Of a stretch of 64,000 nucleotides of DNA, positions 19,993-28,602 are shown piece by piece. Origin of the DNA: Clostridiales bacterium (GTDB taxonomy: Bacteria > Bacillota > Clostridia > Lachnospirales > JAQSXR01); NCBI GenBank assembly GCA_029256575.1, contig JAQSXR010000005.1, positions 1 to 64,000 on the forward strand. The letters are read 5' to 3'. A program made the translations under genes and the position numbers. Within the stretch, counting starts at the first letter, position 1. Each line of letters opens with the position of its first letter. The notes under the pieces are model-generated. The model had not been told where the DNA came from. It saw only the letters and a list, made by a program, of their open reading frames with translations, and did not search any database.

Positions 19993-20022
19993 CAAAAGAG
20001 GCCAAATACTTGGCCTCTTTTG
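19993..20022 (-). terminator. Terminator of the upstream tandem S-layer gene
   Basis: A perfect 13-bp stem (19993-20005 with 20010-20022, loop ATAC), with GGCC core and A/T ends. Confidence 0.88.
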
Positions 20023-20058
20023 TCTATAATAACCTGTTTCGATATTGTTGATTTTTAA

Positions 20059-22815
20059 TTATTGTGCTTTAGCAGTTAATTCAAATGCGTTTAATGCGTT
20101 TTGGTTAGCATCTTTGATGTATTTTGAACTTGATGCTAATTTAACTGTTAAGTCTTTACCTGTAATATCAGTTGTAGTGTCTACTAATGATACTGTAATT
20201 GCTGATCCGCTTACTAATACTGTGTATTCGTTACCAGCTACAAGTACTTTACCATCTAATGTAACTACTAATTCAGTTGCGAATAATGCGTTCTTAGTTG
20301 CATCACTTACAAGTGCTTCATTTACAGCAAGTGTTGCTGAATGAGTTGCAGCTGTAGCTGTGATAGCTGTTACTGTTGAAGCGATTCCATCAGCGATTGC
20401 TATTGATGATGCTGTATCTAATGCTACGCCATTGTTTAATTTTAATCCAGCTACTTCTAATGTTACAGCACCTTTTGTGTTTTCTCCATTAGAGTCAAAT
20501 TTCATTTGTTCTGGAACTGCTACTGTAAATACTGTAGTTACAACTCCGCCTTCTTCTTTAACATCTACGTTTGTAATTACTGCTGCTGTTGCAGTTTCAG
20601 TTGCTACTGTAAATTTGAATGCGTCTGTTGAGATACCAGTTGTTACTTTACCATTTACTGTTACTTGTACAGTTTGAGTTGCTGTAGCTTTAGCAATAAT
20701 TGTTGGTACTGATGTTTCAAATGTTACTGCTGCATTGTTTACTACTACTGCGCTTAATGTAGCACCTGCTAATTTATTTCCATCAACGTCTGTGAAAGCT
20801 GTTGTTTCAAGAGATACGTTAGCATTTGTAAATTCTGCTTTTGTTGTTACAACGATTGTCTTTGTTGAACCTTCGTCAAATACGATTGAAGTAATTTCTT
20901 GTGATACTCCACCTACAGATAGAACCCATTTAGAAGCGTCTACTGTTGATGATGGCATATTGTTTGAGAATGTAATGTATAATTTGTTTGTTTTTCCAGC
21001 TGTAGTTTGGATAGCTTTAACTGATGCAATTAAAGTATTCATATATTTTGCTGCGAAAGGAAGTTTAACGCCTTCTGCTAAAGCATTTCCTGCTTTGTCA
21101 GTAATCGCTTTATTAACAACTAATGTATATCCTTCTGAAACAAATTTTGTTTTGTCGATTGATAATGTGTATTCGTTATCAACTACTGTGATAGCTGTTC
21201 CAGTTGCTAATGCGCCTGTTACAGATTTACCGTCTTTATCTTGGATATCATAGTTAGCATAGTTTGTAGCATTTAATACTGTTTCACTAAACTTAACTAC
21301 TAATTTGTTATTTGCTTGGTCTAAAGATTTGATTTCAACTGTAGGAACTACTTTATCGATAGTTACTGTGAAAGTTAAAGTGATATCTTTAGCTGCTTTA
21401 TTTCCCCATGAATCTACGAACATTGTATCTGCATTAGCAACTTTTAATGTCCAAGTACCTTCTGGAGCTGCGTAGTTTGATAAGTCAAGAGTGATTAATT
21501 TACCATCAGCTGAAACAGTTGCAGCGTTAACTGCTTTGTTTAAGATGTGAGTAAAGTTAGCTGCAAGAACGTCAGCTTGTAATTTAACTGTAGCTGCGCT
21601 TAATTCTAATACTACTTCTGAAGTGTTTGCTTCTTTAACTGATACAGTTACAGGAGTTTTTACTGCTTCATATTTGTAGCTTTCAAATGTCTTTGGAGCC
21701 ATTGTGTAACCTGCAAAGTCAACTGCGCCACTTACTTCTAGTTTGTAAGATTGACCGTCTACTGCTGAGTTAATTGTAACTTTTACTTGTCTTGAATTTA
21801 ATTTAGCTACTGATGCATATAACATTCCATTATCTACTTTAACTGCTGGTAAAGTTTCAATTGCTTCTGAGAAAGTAACTGTTAATTCACCTTTGTTTGT
21901 AGTTTGGATATTAGCTACTGTAGGTAATGTTGCGTCAATAATTGTTAAATCAGTTTTTTCGAATTTATATTCGCCATTTACGAATGCTACTGTTGCTTTT
22001 GCTTGAGGTGCAACTTTAGTAGCGATTTCTACGATAGCTTCTTTTTTGTCTTCGCTTACTTTAACTGCAGTTGCTGCAACGCCATTGATTGTATATTTTG
22101 CTGCATCATCTGAAGCTTCGTTTGTGAATACAAATTTAACTTCTTTATAGTTTAATAGTTCTGCTGAAACAACAACGTTTTCAGTTACAACTACTTCTTC
22201 AACTAATCCTGAAGCAAGAGCAGCTTCTTCTGTTACTTTGCCAGCTTCGATTAATTTGTCAAGTTGAGTTGTTCCGTCAGTACCTTCAGTTGTAAGAATT
22301 GTAACCATACCGCCAAATACTTCGCTTCTCTTAGCGTTAGTACCCTTTGCTTCGATTACTTCTGCAACTTTATCTGCTGGAAGAATAGCTGATAATAATT
22401 GTGGATTAGCCCAAGCACTTGCAGTATCACCTGTTAATGCAGCATAGATCCAAGCATATACTTGTAATTGATCCATCTTTTGAGTTCCACCAAATTTGTT
22501 GTTACCAATACCATTTGTTATTTTGTTCTTTACTAATGTAGCTGCTTGAGCTTTTGCCCAAGTATCATCTGAAAATGTGTAGCTGCTAGCTGCTTCTAAA
22601 TCCCAGCCCATTACTACTGATACGATTTGAGATGCTTCTGCTCTAGTTATTGTAGAGCTTTCCATTAAGTCGCCACTTTCATTTCCCTTAATTAGTCCAA
22701 GGACCTTAAGAGCTTCGCCGTCTGTCTTTTCTGCTGCAAATGCTACTGTGAAAGTAGATACTGACATTGCTACAGCTAAAACAAGGGCAAGAACTTTTCT
22801 AAAATTCTTTTTCAT
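20059..22815 (-). CDS. S-layer protein with SLH region and Ig-like domains (copy A)
   Basis: A 918-residue exported protein, colinear with the gene downstream from signal peptide to C-terminus: nearly identical leader, the same SLH region (TRAEASQIVSVVMGWDLE, NNKFGGTQKMDQLQVYAWIY), then Ig-like domains. Shared blocks such as VDNGMLYASV and GYTMAPKTFESYKYEAVK show recent common origin, with the C-terminal third more diverged. Codon use is biased as in the other copy. Its upstream region carries two further 11-bp-spaced repeats. The pair probably supplies the main S-layer lattice, perhaps under different conditions. Confidence 0.85.
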   Translation of the reverse strand: MKKNFRKVLALVLAVAMSVSTFTVAFAAEKTDGEALKVLGLIKGNESGDLMESSTITRAEASQIVSVVMGWDLEAASSYTFSDDTWAKAQAATLVKNKITNGIGNNKFGGTQKMDQLQVYAWIYAALTGDTASAWANPQLLSAILPADKVAEVIEAKGTNAKRSEVFGGMVTILTTEGTDGTTQLDKLIEAGKVTEEAALASGLVEEVVVTENVVVSAELLNYKEVKFVFTNEASDDAAKYTINGVAATAVKVSEDKKEAIVEIATKVAPQAKATVAFVNGEYKFEKTDLTIIDATLPTVANIQTTNKGELTVTFSEAIETLPAVKVDNGMLYASVAKLNSRQVKVTINSAVDGQSYKLEVSGAVDFAGYTMAPKTFESYKYEAVKTPVTVSVKEANTSEVVLELSAATVKLQADVLAANFTHILNKAVNAATVSADGKLITLDLSNYAAPEGTWTLKVANADTMFVDSWGNKAAKDITLTFTVTIDKVVPTVEIKSLDQANNKLVVKFSETVLNATNYANYDIQDKDGKSVTGALATGTAITVVDNEYTLSIDKTKFVSEGYTLVVNKAITDKAGNALAEGVKLPFAAKYMNTLIASVKAIQTTAGKTNKLYITFSNNMPSSTVDASKWVLSVGGVSQEITSIVFDEGSTKTIVVTTKAEFTNANVSLETTAFTDVDGNKLAGATLSAVVVNNAAVTFETSVPTIIAKATATQTVQVTVNGKVTTGISTDAFKFTVATETATAAVITNVDVKEEGGVVTTVFTVAVPEQMKFDSNGENTKGAVTLEVAGLKLNNGVALDTASSIAIADGIASTVTAITATAATHSATLAVNEALVSDATKNALFATELVVTLDGKVLVAGNEYTVLVSGSAITVSLVDTTTDITGKDLTVKLASSSKYIKDANQNALNAFELTAKAQ

Positions 22816-22931
22816 GTTTACTTCCTCCTATGATGTCTCGCGTTGTTTTTTACAGACTAATGCCTGCACTAATATGTGTCCACCAATATCTTCACTTACA
22901 TAATACTATGTAGTAACTACAATCAATTGTT

Positions 22932-22948
22932 TGTAGTATTGATGTAAT
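22932..22948 (+). promoter_or_regulatory. Degenerate TGTAGT-N5-TGTAAT box at S-layer copy A
   Basis: Same layout as the box at copy B with one departure (TGTAGT). It is followed, toward the gene, by only a weak promoter (TTGATT, short spacer, TATTAT), as expected when an activator is needed. Confidence 0.45.
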
Positions 22949-22995
22949 GTGATTATATCTTGGAACAATATTTTTTACAATACTTTTTGACAACT

Positions 22996-23012
22996 TGTAA
23001 TGTTATTGTAAT
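22996..23012 (+). promoter_or_regulatory. TGTAAT-N5-TGTAAT box at S-layer copy A
   Basis: A perfect pair of TGTAAT hexamers five bases apart on the plus strand, 64 bases upstream of the previous box (start to start). WalR-type by consensus; PhoP-type is the alternative. Confidence 0.55.
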
Positions 23013-23041
23013 TTTGGTGGAAGCCCTTGGTAATTAACAGT

Positions 23042-23901
23042 TTAATTGTTCCATATGTTGGTAATTGCACTTCCAAAATATGTCGTAAACTTCTTTGCGC
23101 CAGCTTCATTTAAGTGTCCTTTATCATAAAAGTCCTTATCTATATCAATTCCTATCTCTTCATACAGCAAGTTATAATTAATAAATTCAACTCCATATTC
23201 CTTTGCAAATTTATCTACACTATTATATAACATCTGTTCTTCTTTACTTGGATTGCTTGGACTCTTAATTAATAATAGTTCAATTCCCTTCTCATTCAAT
23301 AGCTTAACTATTTTCTCAAGATACTCTAAACATACCCTCGTTCACTGTCCGTCTGTTTTAAATAATCGATTGAAAAATCTGATTTCTTAAGTTCTTTCCA
23401 TCTAGAATGATACTTAATAAATGAGAAGTAGTAGGATGCCCTATCTTTTTTGGGGATACTCACTTTAATTGCCTGTATCTTTGTTTCAGAAAAAGTAATA
23501 TTGTCCAATGCAGTCCTGTTCGTTCCTTCTGCTGCGTATTCATCTTCAAGTGCTAATTCTCGAACATCAAGAACAATTAGTTTTGGACTTTGGTATTTTA
23601 AAAACTCTTCTATATAGAAATAAGTAACCCACATTGGTTGTTGCGATGTCGTAAATGTATACCCCTTAACCCCTGTTTCTTCCTCTAGTTGACGCGGAAT
23701 TATGGAGCAATACATATGACTTGTTCCGCCAAACATAATATCATAAGAATCTTTCTTTTCATTGTATATTCCATTCACTTTAATTGTTGTATTCCAAGGA
23801 ACTGATAGTAATTTTTGTTTAAATATCTGCGTTAAAATCCCGAATATTATAGAAAACAAGGCAATAAAAATTATTGGCTTTATTATATGTTTTATCTTCA
23901 T
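23042..23901 (-). pseudogene. SGNH/DltD-like cell-surface protein, frameshifted
   Basis: Two frames make up one gene. The N-terminal frame (23326-23901, 191 residues) has a membrane anchor (about 8-25) and the SGNH block-I-like GGTSHMYCSI (Ser61); the C-terminal frame (23042-23299 and further upstream in frame) has LEYLEKIVKLLNEKGIELLL and the catalytic DKGHLNEAGAKKF. The first frame ends in RGYV, where intact relatives, as far as I know them, continue for several dozen residues before the LEYLEKI helix, so an out-of-frame internal deletion near 23325-23340 is likely. The protein would have worked with the MBOAT enzyme encoded 26 bases upstream to acylate a wall polymer. Confidence 0.7.
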
Positions 23902-23927
23902 ATGTCCTCCTTAATAGAATTTAGCAA

Positions 23928-25397
23928 TTAGAATTGAAAATATATAAATTGTGATGCATCGTACCCTGGTCCATATATGCCAAAAATTAATATTGCAAAT
24001 ATTGCAACTAAATAGATTGACCATCTTACTATTATATTTTGTTTGTTTAGCTTGTCCCTAAAACTATTATTTCTACGAATCAAACTTACGATAAACAAAA
24101 TTAATATTGCAATCATTGCCACAATAATATCGTATTTATCCAATCCTAATTTTATCAAGGTCGATATGTTTAGTGTAGAGAAGTCTATAATAAACATATT
24201 TGCTATTAACTTCTTTGCATCTGCTAAACTGTTTGCCCTGAAAAATATCCAACCGAAATTTACTAATGCAAATGTAAATAAGATCATAAATAATTTATGA
24301 ATCTTATTGTTTCTATTTATATGAAGAAACCCAATTATTTTATCTCTTGCTGGCTTTGTAATACTCCCTATTATTTGATAAATTCCATGTAGAGCTCCCC
24401 ATATTACGAATGTCCAATTTGCTCCGTGCCATAGTCCGCTCGTAATGAATACTATCAATATATTTCTATATTGTTTTAATTTTCCCTTCCTATTCCCACC
24501 AAGCGGGATATAAAGGTAGTCTTTAAACCATGTACTCAATGAAATGTGCCAACGACGCCAAAATTCAGCTATTGATTTTGAAAAATAAGGTCTCTTGAAG
24601 TTTTGCATAAGTCTGAATCCCATTACTTCTGCTGCACCTCTTGCAATATCAGAATACGAGGAAAAATCACAGTAAATTTGAACAGCAAACAAAACAGTCG
24701 CTATCATAATTGCGATTCCTTTGTTTTCGTTTGGATGATTGTAAACTGAATTTACTAATATGGCTACTCTATCGGCTATTACAAGCTTTTGAAAGAACCC
24801 CCATAGCATTAATAGTAGTCCTCGCTTAATTCGATTGTATTCCATATAATGTCTTTCGTTAAACTGATCTAATAAGTCTTTGGATCTCTCAATAGGTCCC
24901 GCTACAAGTTGAGGAAAAAAAGATACAAATAATGCATACTTACCTAAATTTCTTTCTGTTTTTACATCTCCTCTATACACATCCATTGTATAACTAAGCG
25001 CTTGAAAGGTATAAAAAGAAATGCCTACTGGCAACAAATAGTTAAAAGCCGGCATTTCAATAATTATATCAATTTTCCCTAGTGTCAGGGAAATACTTGA
25101 CATTAAGAAATTATAGTATTTAAAAGTGAATAAGATTGCCAAGTTAATTGCAAAACAAAGGAACACCCACAGCTTCTTTTTAGCTTTTGAGTCTCCTGCT
25201 TTTTCTATTAAAAGACCACTTAAATAAGTGATAAAAGTTGAAAGCGCCATTAGTAGAGCGTATTTCGGGTTCCAACACATATAAAAATAATAACTTGCAA
25301 CAAGTAGCCATACCCATCTTATTTTATGTGGAATTAGAAAATATACGAATACTACGATTGGAAAAAATATAAGAAATTGCAATGAATTAAATAACAT
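23928..25397 (-). CDS. MBOAT family O-acyltransferase (AlgI/DltB/PatA-like)
   Basis: A 489-residue polytopic membrane enzyme that moves an acyl group across the membrane onto an extracellular polymer. It shows the family landmarks: FPQLVAGPIER, FCDFSSYSDIARG, FWRRWHISLSTWFKDYLYIPLGG and the WHGANW motif containing the active-site His. Length is normal. The partner SGNH gene next to it is broken, so this enzyme may lack its cognate transfer protein. A second MBOAT with an intact partner lies at 28.6-31.2 kb. Start ATG at 25397 with AGGAG. Confidence 0.88.
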   Translation of the reverse strand: MLFNSLQFLIFFPIVVFVYFLIPHKIRWVWLLVASYYFYMCWNPKYALLMALSTFITYLSGLLIEKAGDSKAKKKLWVFLCFAINLAILFTFKYYNFLMSSISLTLGKIDIIIEMPAFNYLLPVGISFYTFQALSYTMDVYRGDVKTERNLGKYALFVSFFPQLVAGPIERSKDLLDQFNERHYMEYNRIKRGLLLMLWGFFQKLVIADRVAILVNSVYNHPNENKGIAIMIATVLFAVQIYCDFSSYSDIARGAAEVMGFRLMQNFKRPYFSKSIAEFWRRWHISLSTWFKDYLYIPLGGNRKGKLKQYRNILIVFITSGLWHGANWTFVIWGALHGIYQIIGSITKPARDKIIGFLHINRNNKIHKLFMILFTFALVNFGWIFFRANSLADAKKLIANMFIIDFSTLNISTLIKLGLDKYDIIVAMIAILILFIVSLIRRNNSFRDKLNKQNIIVRWSIYLVAIFAILIFGIYGPGYDASQFIYFQF

Positions 25398-25441
25398 TTT
25401 TGTCTCCTATTAAATGCCTGTACTTCTAAATATAAATACTC

Positions 25442-25997
25442 TTAATCATTAGGAAGCGTAATCGTAAAGGTTGTTCCTTCACCAACAACAGAATCAACTT
25501 CTATCTTCCCACAATGTGCCTCTACTAAATTCTTAACAACTGCTAACCCAAGGCCTGTTCCACAACTCTTAGTCGTTACAAATGGTTCATAAATGCTAGC
25601 AAGCCTTTCTTTCTCAATTCCCATTCCTGTATCTTTAACTAATGACTTGTCGCATGCTTGTTCCATCACATTTTACCTTATGCAATGGTTGCTCAATATC
25701 AACCTTTAATACTTTTTTATCTCTCTCAACAATTGAGCTGTAATTATTTGCTACATTACTCACAAGGCTACCAATACAAACATCTTCAAATATCATTCGT
25801 TTTTCATTTTTCCCATAGCTTGATATTTGCGTTAATATATCATCAATAAAACTAACTTCATCATAAATAGATTGTAAGTAGTAATTATTCTCCAATCCAT
25901 CTATCTGTTTCTCTAATAATTGCAATGAGCTCTTTATTATAGTTAATGGATTTCTAATTTCATGAGATAGATTCGACATAATTCTTATAACCCTCAT
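25442..25997 (-). pseudogene. Histidine kinase remnant (truncated and frameshifted)
   Basis: Only the catalytic core is left. The first frame (25635-25997) has the HisKA box SHEIRNPLTI (His12) and runs to MRQVIS; the second (from about 25669 down to 25442) resumes at VKDTGMGIEKERLASIYEP with the G1 and G2 (TGLGLAVV) boxes of HATPase. The N-box segment that should link them (about NLIKNACDA and following residues) is missing and the frame changes, so an internal deletion is likely. An in-frame stop sits directly before the first ATG and no sensor domain remains. The closest type is the sporulation/PAS kinase group. Confidence 0.75.
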
Positions 25998-26113
25998 CTA
26001 GCATTATTGGCCACCCCCCCAACATAAAAATCTTATCACATCCATATTTTCTTTGCAATAAATATTATTCGCAATTACTGACATGTATAGTCGTTTAATT
26101 TTCAAAAAATTTG

Positions 26114-26142
26114 TTGCTTACTCTACTTAAAAATAGTAAAAT
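26114..26142 (+). promoter_or_regulatory. Sigma-A promoter of the HIT gene
   Basis: TTGCTT (26114-26119), 17 bases, TAAAAT (26137-26142), 37 bases upstream of the start codon. Confidence 0.7.
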
Positions 26143-26179
26143 ACGTTATATACTATTTTATTTAAAAGGAGGTATAACA

Positions 26180-26599
26180 ATGGATAAGAACAATTGTATT
26201 TTTTGCAAAATAACTTCTGGTGAAATTAAATCAATTACTATATTTGAAAATACAGAATTCAAAGTTATCATGGATCTTTTCCCTGCAACCAAAGGGCATA
26301 CTTTAATCATTACAAAAGAACATTTTGATAACATATATGAAATAGACTCTGATACCGCTGGCAGATTATTTGCTTTAGCTACTCATATATCTAGAGCACT
26401 AAAAGCAGAATTAAACTGTGATGGTCTTAATGTTTTACAAAATAATGGTGTTGTAGCAAACCAATCTATCCCACATTTCCACTTACATTTAATTCCTCGT
26501 TATTTAAACGATGGACTAAATATGACCTTTGATACAAAAGAGGCCGCTATACAAGAAGAATTGACAGAACTTGCAACCAAAATACGATTACACATATAA
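26180..26599 (+). CDS. HIT family (histidine triad) nucleotide-binding protein
   Basis: A 139-residue cytosolic nucleotide hydrolase/transferase of the Hint/HIT branch. It has the N-terminal CIFCKI zinc-type motif and the histidine triad HFHLHLIPR. The start is set at 26180 because AGGAGGT stands six bases before it; an upstream ATG at 26111 would include the promoter region. Substrates are probably AMP-lysine or adenylylated compounds, as in the family generally. It is monocistronic, with a weak A/T-flanked terminator at 26600-26622 shared with convergent murG. Confidence 0.9.
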   Translation: MDKNNCIFCKITSGEIKSITIFENTEFKVIMDLFPATKGHTLIITKEHFDNIYEIDSDTAGRLFALATHISRALKAELNCDGLNVLQNNGVVANQSIPHFHLHLIPRYLNDGLNMTFDTKEAAIQEELTELATKIRLHI

Positions 26600-26622
26600 A
26601 AAAAGGGGTAATACCCTTTTTT
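26600..26622. terminator. Weak bidirectional terminator between HIT gene and murG
   Basis: A-run, GGGT-AAT-ACCC hairpin, T-run. It spans the two convergent stops; the stem is short. Confidence 0.6.
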
Positions 26623-27685
26623 ATTTTGTCACTTCAACAATTATTTTAACTATTTTTTCAATCGCGTTACTTGCTTCACTTCTAGACATTTCTTTCATAT
26701 AACTTCCTCTTCTTTCGTATAGTTCATCTATACTGCTAACCAAACTTGCAGGCGTTAACTCTTCCTCGAGCAAAACTGCTGAATACCCGTGTTTTCTAAA
26801 TGATTCGGCATTCAATATTTGGTCACCTCGACTAGCTGAGGTGGATAAAGGAATTAGTAATGTTGGTTTCTTTAGCGCTAGCAATTCACATATAACATTT
26901 GCCCCTGCCCTAGATATAACAAGGTCAGAAAGCGCAAATAAATCTGAAAGTTCATTCTTCGCATACTCTATTTGAAAATATCCAATTAAGTCCTTATGTT
27001 TATCCGAAATATTCCCTTTTCCACATATATGGATTATATTATACTGTTTCAAAAACATTTCTAAGGCGTTTCTAACTGTTTCATTTATTTTAACGGATCC
27101 AAGACTTCCTCCGATAATAAGTAATACTGGCTTCTGAGTATGAAACCCACAAATCTTTTTCGCATTCTCTTTATCACCTTTTAGTAGCTGCACTCTAATT
27201 GGAGTGCCCGTATGAACTCCCTTTTCTGTCGGAATGTATTGCAATGTTTCTGCAAAATTGGTACATACTTTTGTTGCTTTTGGAATTGAAAGTTTGTTCG
27301 CGAGACCTGGTGTCATATCAGATTCATGTATAATTACCGGTATTTTTTTTCGACTAGCTGCGAAGATAACCGGTACCGATACATATCCACCCTTTGAAAA
27401 AACAACATCTGGTTTAATTTTTTTTATTAATTTCTTTGCTTCAAAATATCCCTTTATTACTTTAAAAGGATCACTTATGTTTTTTAGCGCAAAATATCGT
27501 CTCAACTTACCTGATGATATCGGATAATATGTTATACCTTGTTCTGTTATCAATTTCTTTTCTATCCCATCATAAGAGCCAATGTAATTAATTTCATACC
27601 CAGCTTTCTTAAGTTCATCAACCAATGCAATGTTTGGTGTTACATGTCCTGCTGTCCCCCCACCAGTTAAAACAATCCTCTTCAT
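26621..27685 (-). CDS. murG: UDP-GlcNAc:lipid I N-acetylglucosaminyltransferase
   Basis: A 354-residue peripheral membrane GT-B glycosyltransferase that converts lipid I to lipid II in peptidoglycan synthesis. The N-terminal [11 protein letters not shown] loop, the [11 protein letters not shown] segment and the C-terminal donor-site motifs ([25 protein letters not shown]) are intact. Length is typical. It stands alone here, outside a dcw cluster, as in many clostridia. Confidence 0.92.
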   Translation of the reverse strand: MKRIVLTGGGTAGHVTPNIALVDELKKAGYEINYIGSYDGIEKKLITEQGITYYPISSGKLRRYFALKNISDPFKVIKGYFEAKKLIKKIKPDVVFSKGGYVSVPVIFAASRKKIPVIIHESDMTPGLANKLSIPKATKVCTNFAETLQYIPTEKGVHTGTPIRVQLLKGDKENAKKICGFHTQKPVLLIIGGSLGSVKINETVRNALEMFLKQYNIIHICGKGNISDKHKDLIGYFQIEYAKNELSDLFALSDLVISRAGANVICELLALKKPTLLIPLSTSASRGDQILNAESFRKHGYSAVLLEEELTPASLVSSIDELYERRGSYMKEMSRSEASNAIEKIVKIIVEVTK

Positions 27686-28038
27686 TTTAGTTCCTCCAGT
27701 TTATATCTCACATATATATTATATTCATTATCACTAATATTAATCGTTCCAAATCAAAAGTCAAGAGAAAATAAAACTATTTTACTGCATTGTATTTTAT
27801 AAATTCAAGTTGTTGACACTACCTATATGGTGTGTGATAATGTTTACATAAAAATATTGATTATAGTGTTAAAAGTAAGTTTTACATAATCGCACACTAC
27901 AAATGAGGTTTGTTGAAACGTCGAGTGTGAAAGTGAAACTAAATACTTTTGTCACCATAATCCATATTACATAGGTAATTTAAAATCAACTTTCAATTTT
28001 ATTAATTACCTAAATTATTATCTTAGGAGGAAACAAAA
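27686..28038. other. 353-base intergenic region with PPIase leader
   Basis: It holds the upstream ends of the divergent murG and cyclophilin genes. A perfect promoter at 27813-27841 would give a leader of about 190 bases for the cyclophilin. The leader ends with an inverted repeat TAGGTAATT (27972-27980) / AATTACCTA (28014-28022) directly before the TTAGGAGG ribosome site. I do not recognise a known riboswitch. Confidence 0.5.
27813..27841 (+). promoter_or_regulatory. Sigma-A promoter of the cyclophilin operon
   Basis: TTGACA (27813-27818), 17 bases, GATAAT (27836-27841). Confidence 0.8.
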
Positions 28039-28587
28039 ATGTCTTTTAATCAATTTAAAGCTCCAGAAAAAGGGGACTTAGTTGCTGAGTTACATGTACA
28101 AGTGGAGAATTTTGCAACTCATTCTAAAAACGGATATTATAATGGAGTTACCTTTCATAGAGTAATGCAAGATTTTATGATACAAGGTGGAGATCCTGAT
28201 GGAAACGGAACAGGCGGAGAGAGTATTTGGGGAGAATCATTTGAAGATGAATATGATGATAATGCATTCCCTTATTGCGGCGCCCTTTGCATGGCGAATA
28301 GAGGCCCAAACACAAACGGAAGCCAATTCTTTATTGTAGAGTTAGAAAACGTAGATACAGGTTCTATCGGACAAATGGAAAGAGCTGATTTTCCAGCAGA
28401 AGTAATCGAAAACTATAAAACTCATGGTGGAACACCTTGGTTATTCTATAAACACACAGTTTTTGGACAAGTATTCGAAGGACAAGATATCGTAAAACGT
28501 ATTGCTAGGGTACCTGTAACAAGTCCAATGACTAACAAACCAAAAGAAGCAGTTGTGATCGAAAAAGTTGACATTATAGAACTATAG
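28039..28587 (+). CDS. Cyclophilin-type peptidyl-prolyl isomerase, shortened N-terminus
   Basis: A 182-residue cytosolic proline isomerase. The core [15 protein letters not shown] (with the catalytic Arg), [22 protein letters not shown] and [10 protein letters not shown] are intact. After KGDLVAELH, however, the chain goes straight to [11 protein letters not shown]; the usual beta-hairpin of about 17 residues (including the LFPE.AP segment) is absent, without loss of frame. This could be an in-frame deletion that damages the fold. AGGAGG precedes the ATG. It heads a probable operon with the AlgJ-like and MBOAT genes, 15 bases away. Confidence 0.85.
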   Translation: MSFNQFKAPEKGDLVAELHVQVENFATHSKNGYYNGVTFHRVMQDFMIQGGDPDGNGTGGESIWGESFEDEYDDNAFPYCGALCMANRGPNTNGSQFFIVELENVDTGSIGQMERADFPAEVIENYKTHGGTPWLFYKHTVFGQVFEGQDIVKRIARVPVTSPMTNKPKEAVVIEKVDIIEL

Positions 28588-28602
28588 TCGCGGAGGCTTT
28601 AT

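Noticed and set aside
17465-21253. Long plus-strand frames opposite the S-layer genes (for example 20735-21253)
   Set aside because: They are Val/Thr/Ala-rich shadows produced by the narrow codon set of the S-layer genes; they have no ribosome sites and no family features.
23042-23299. An independent 85-residue gene
   Set aside because: It lacks a ribosome site, is in frame with LEYLEKIVKLL upstream of its ATG, and holds the C-terminal SGNH block of the neighbour.
25442-25997. Two separate small kinase genes
   Set aside because: The frames contain complementary parts of one HisKA-HATPase core and overlap; a single broken gene explains them better.
27842-28022. Riboswitch in the long cyclophilin leader
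   Set aside because: There is pairing potential but no recognised aptamer core; left as an unexplained leader.
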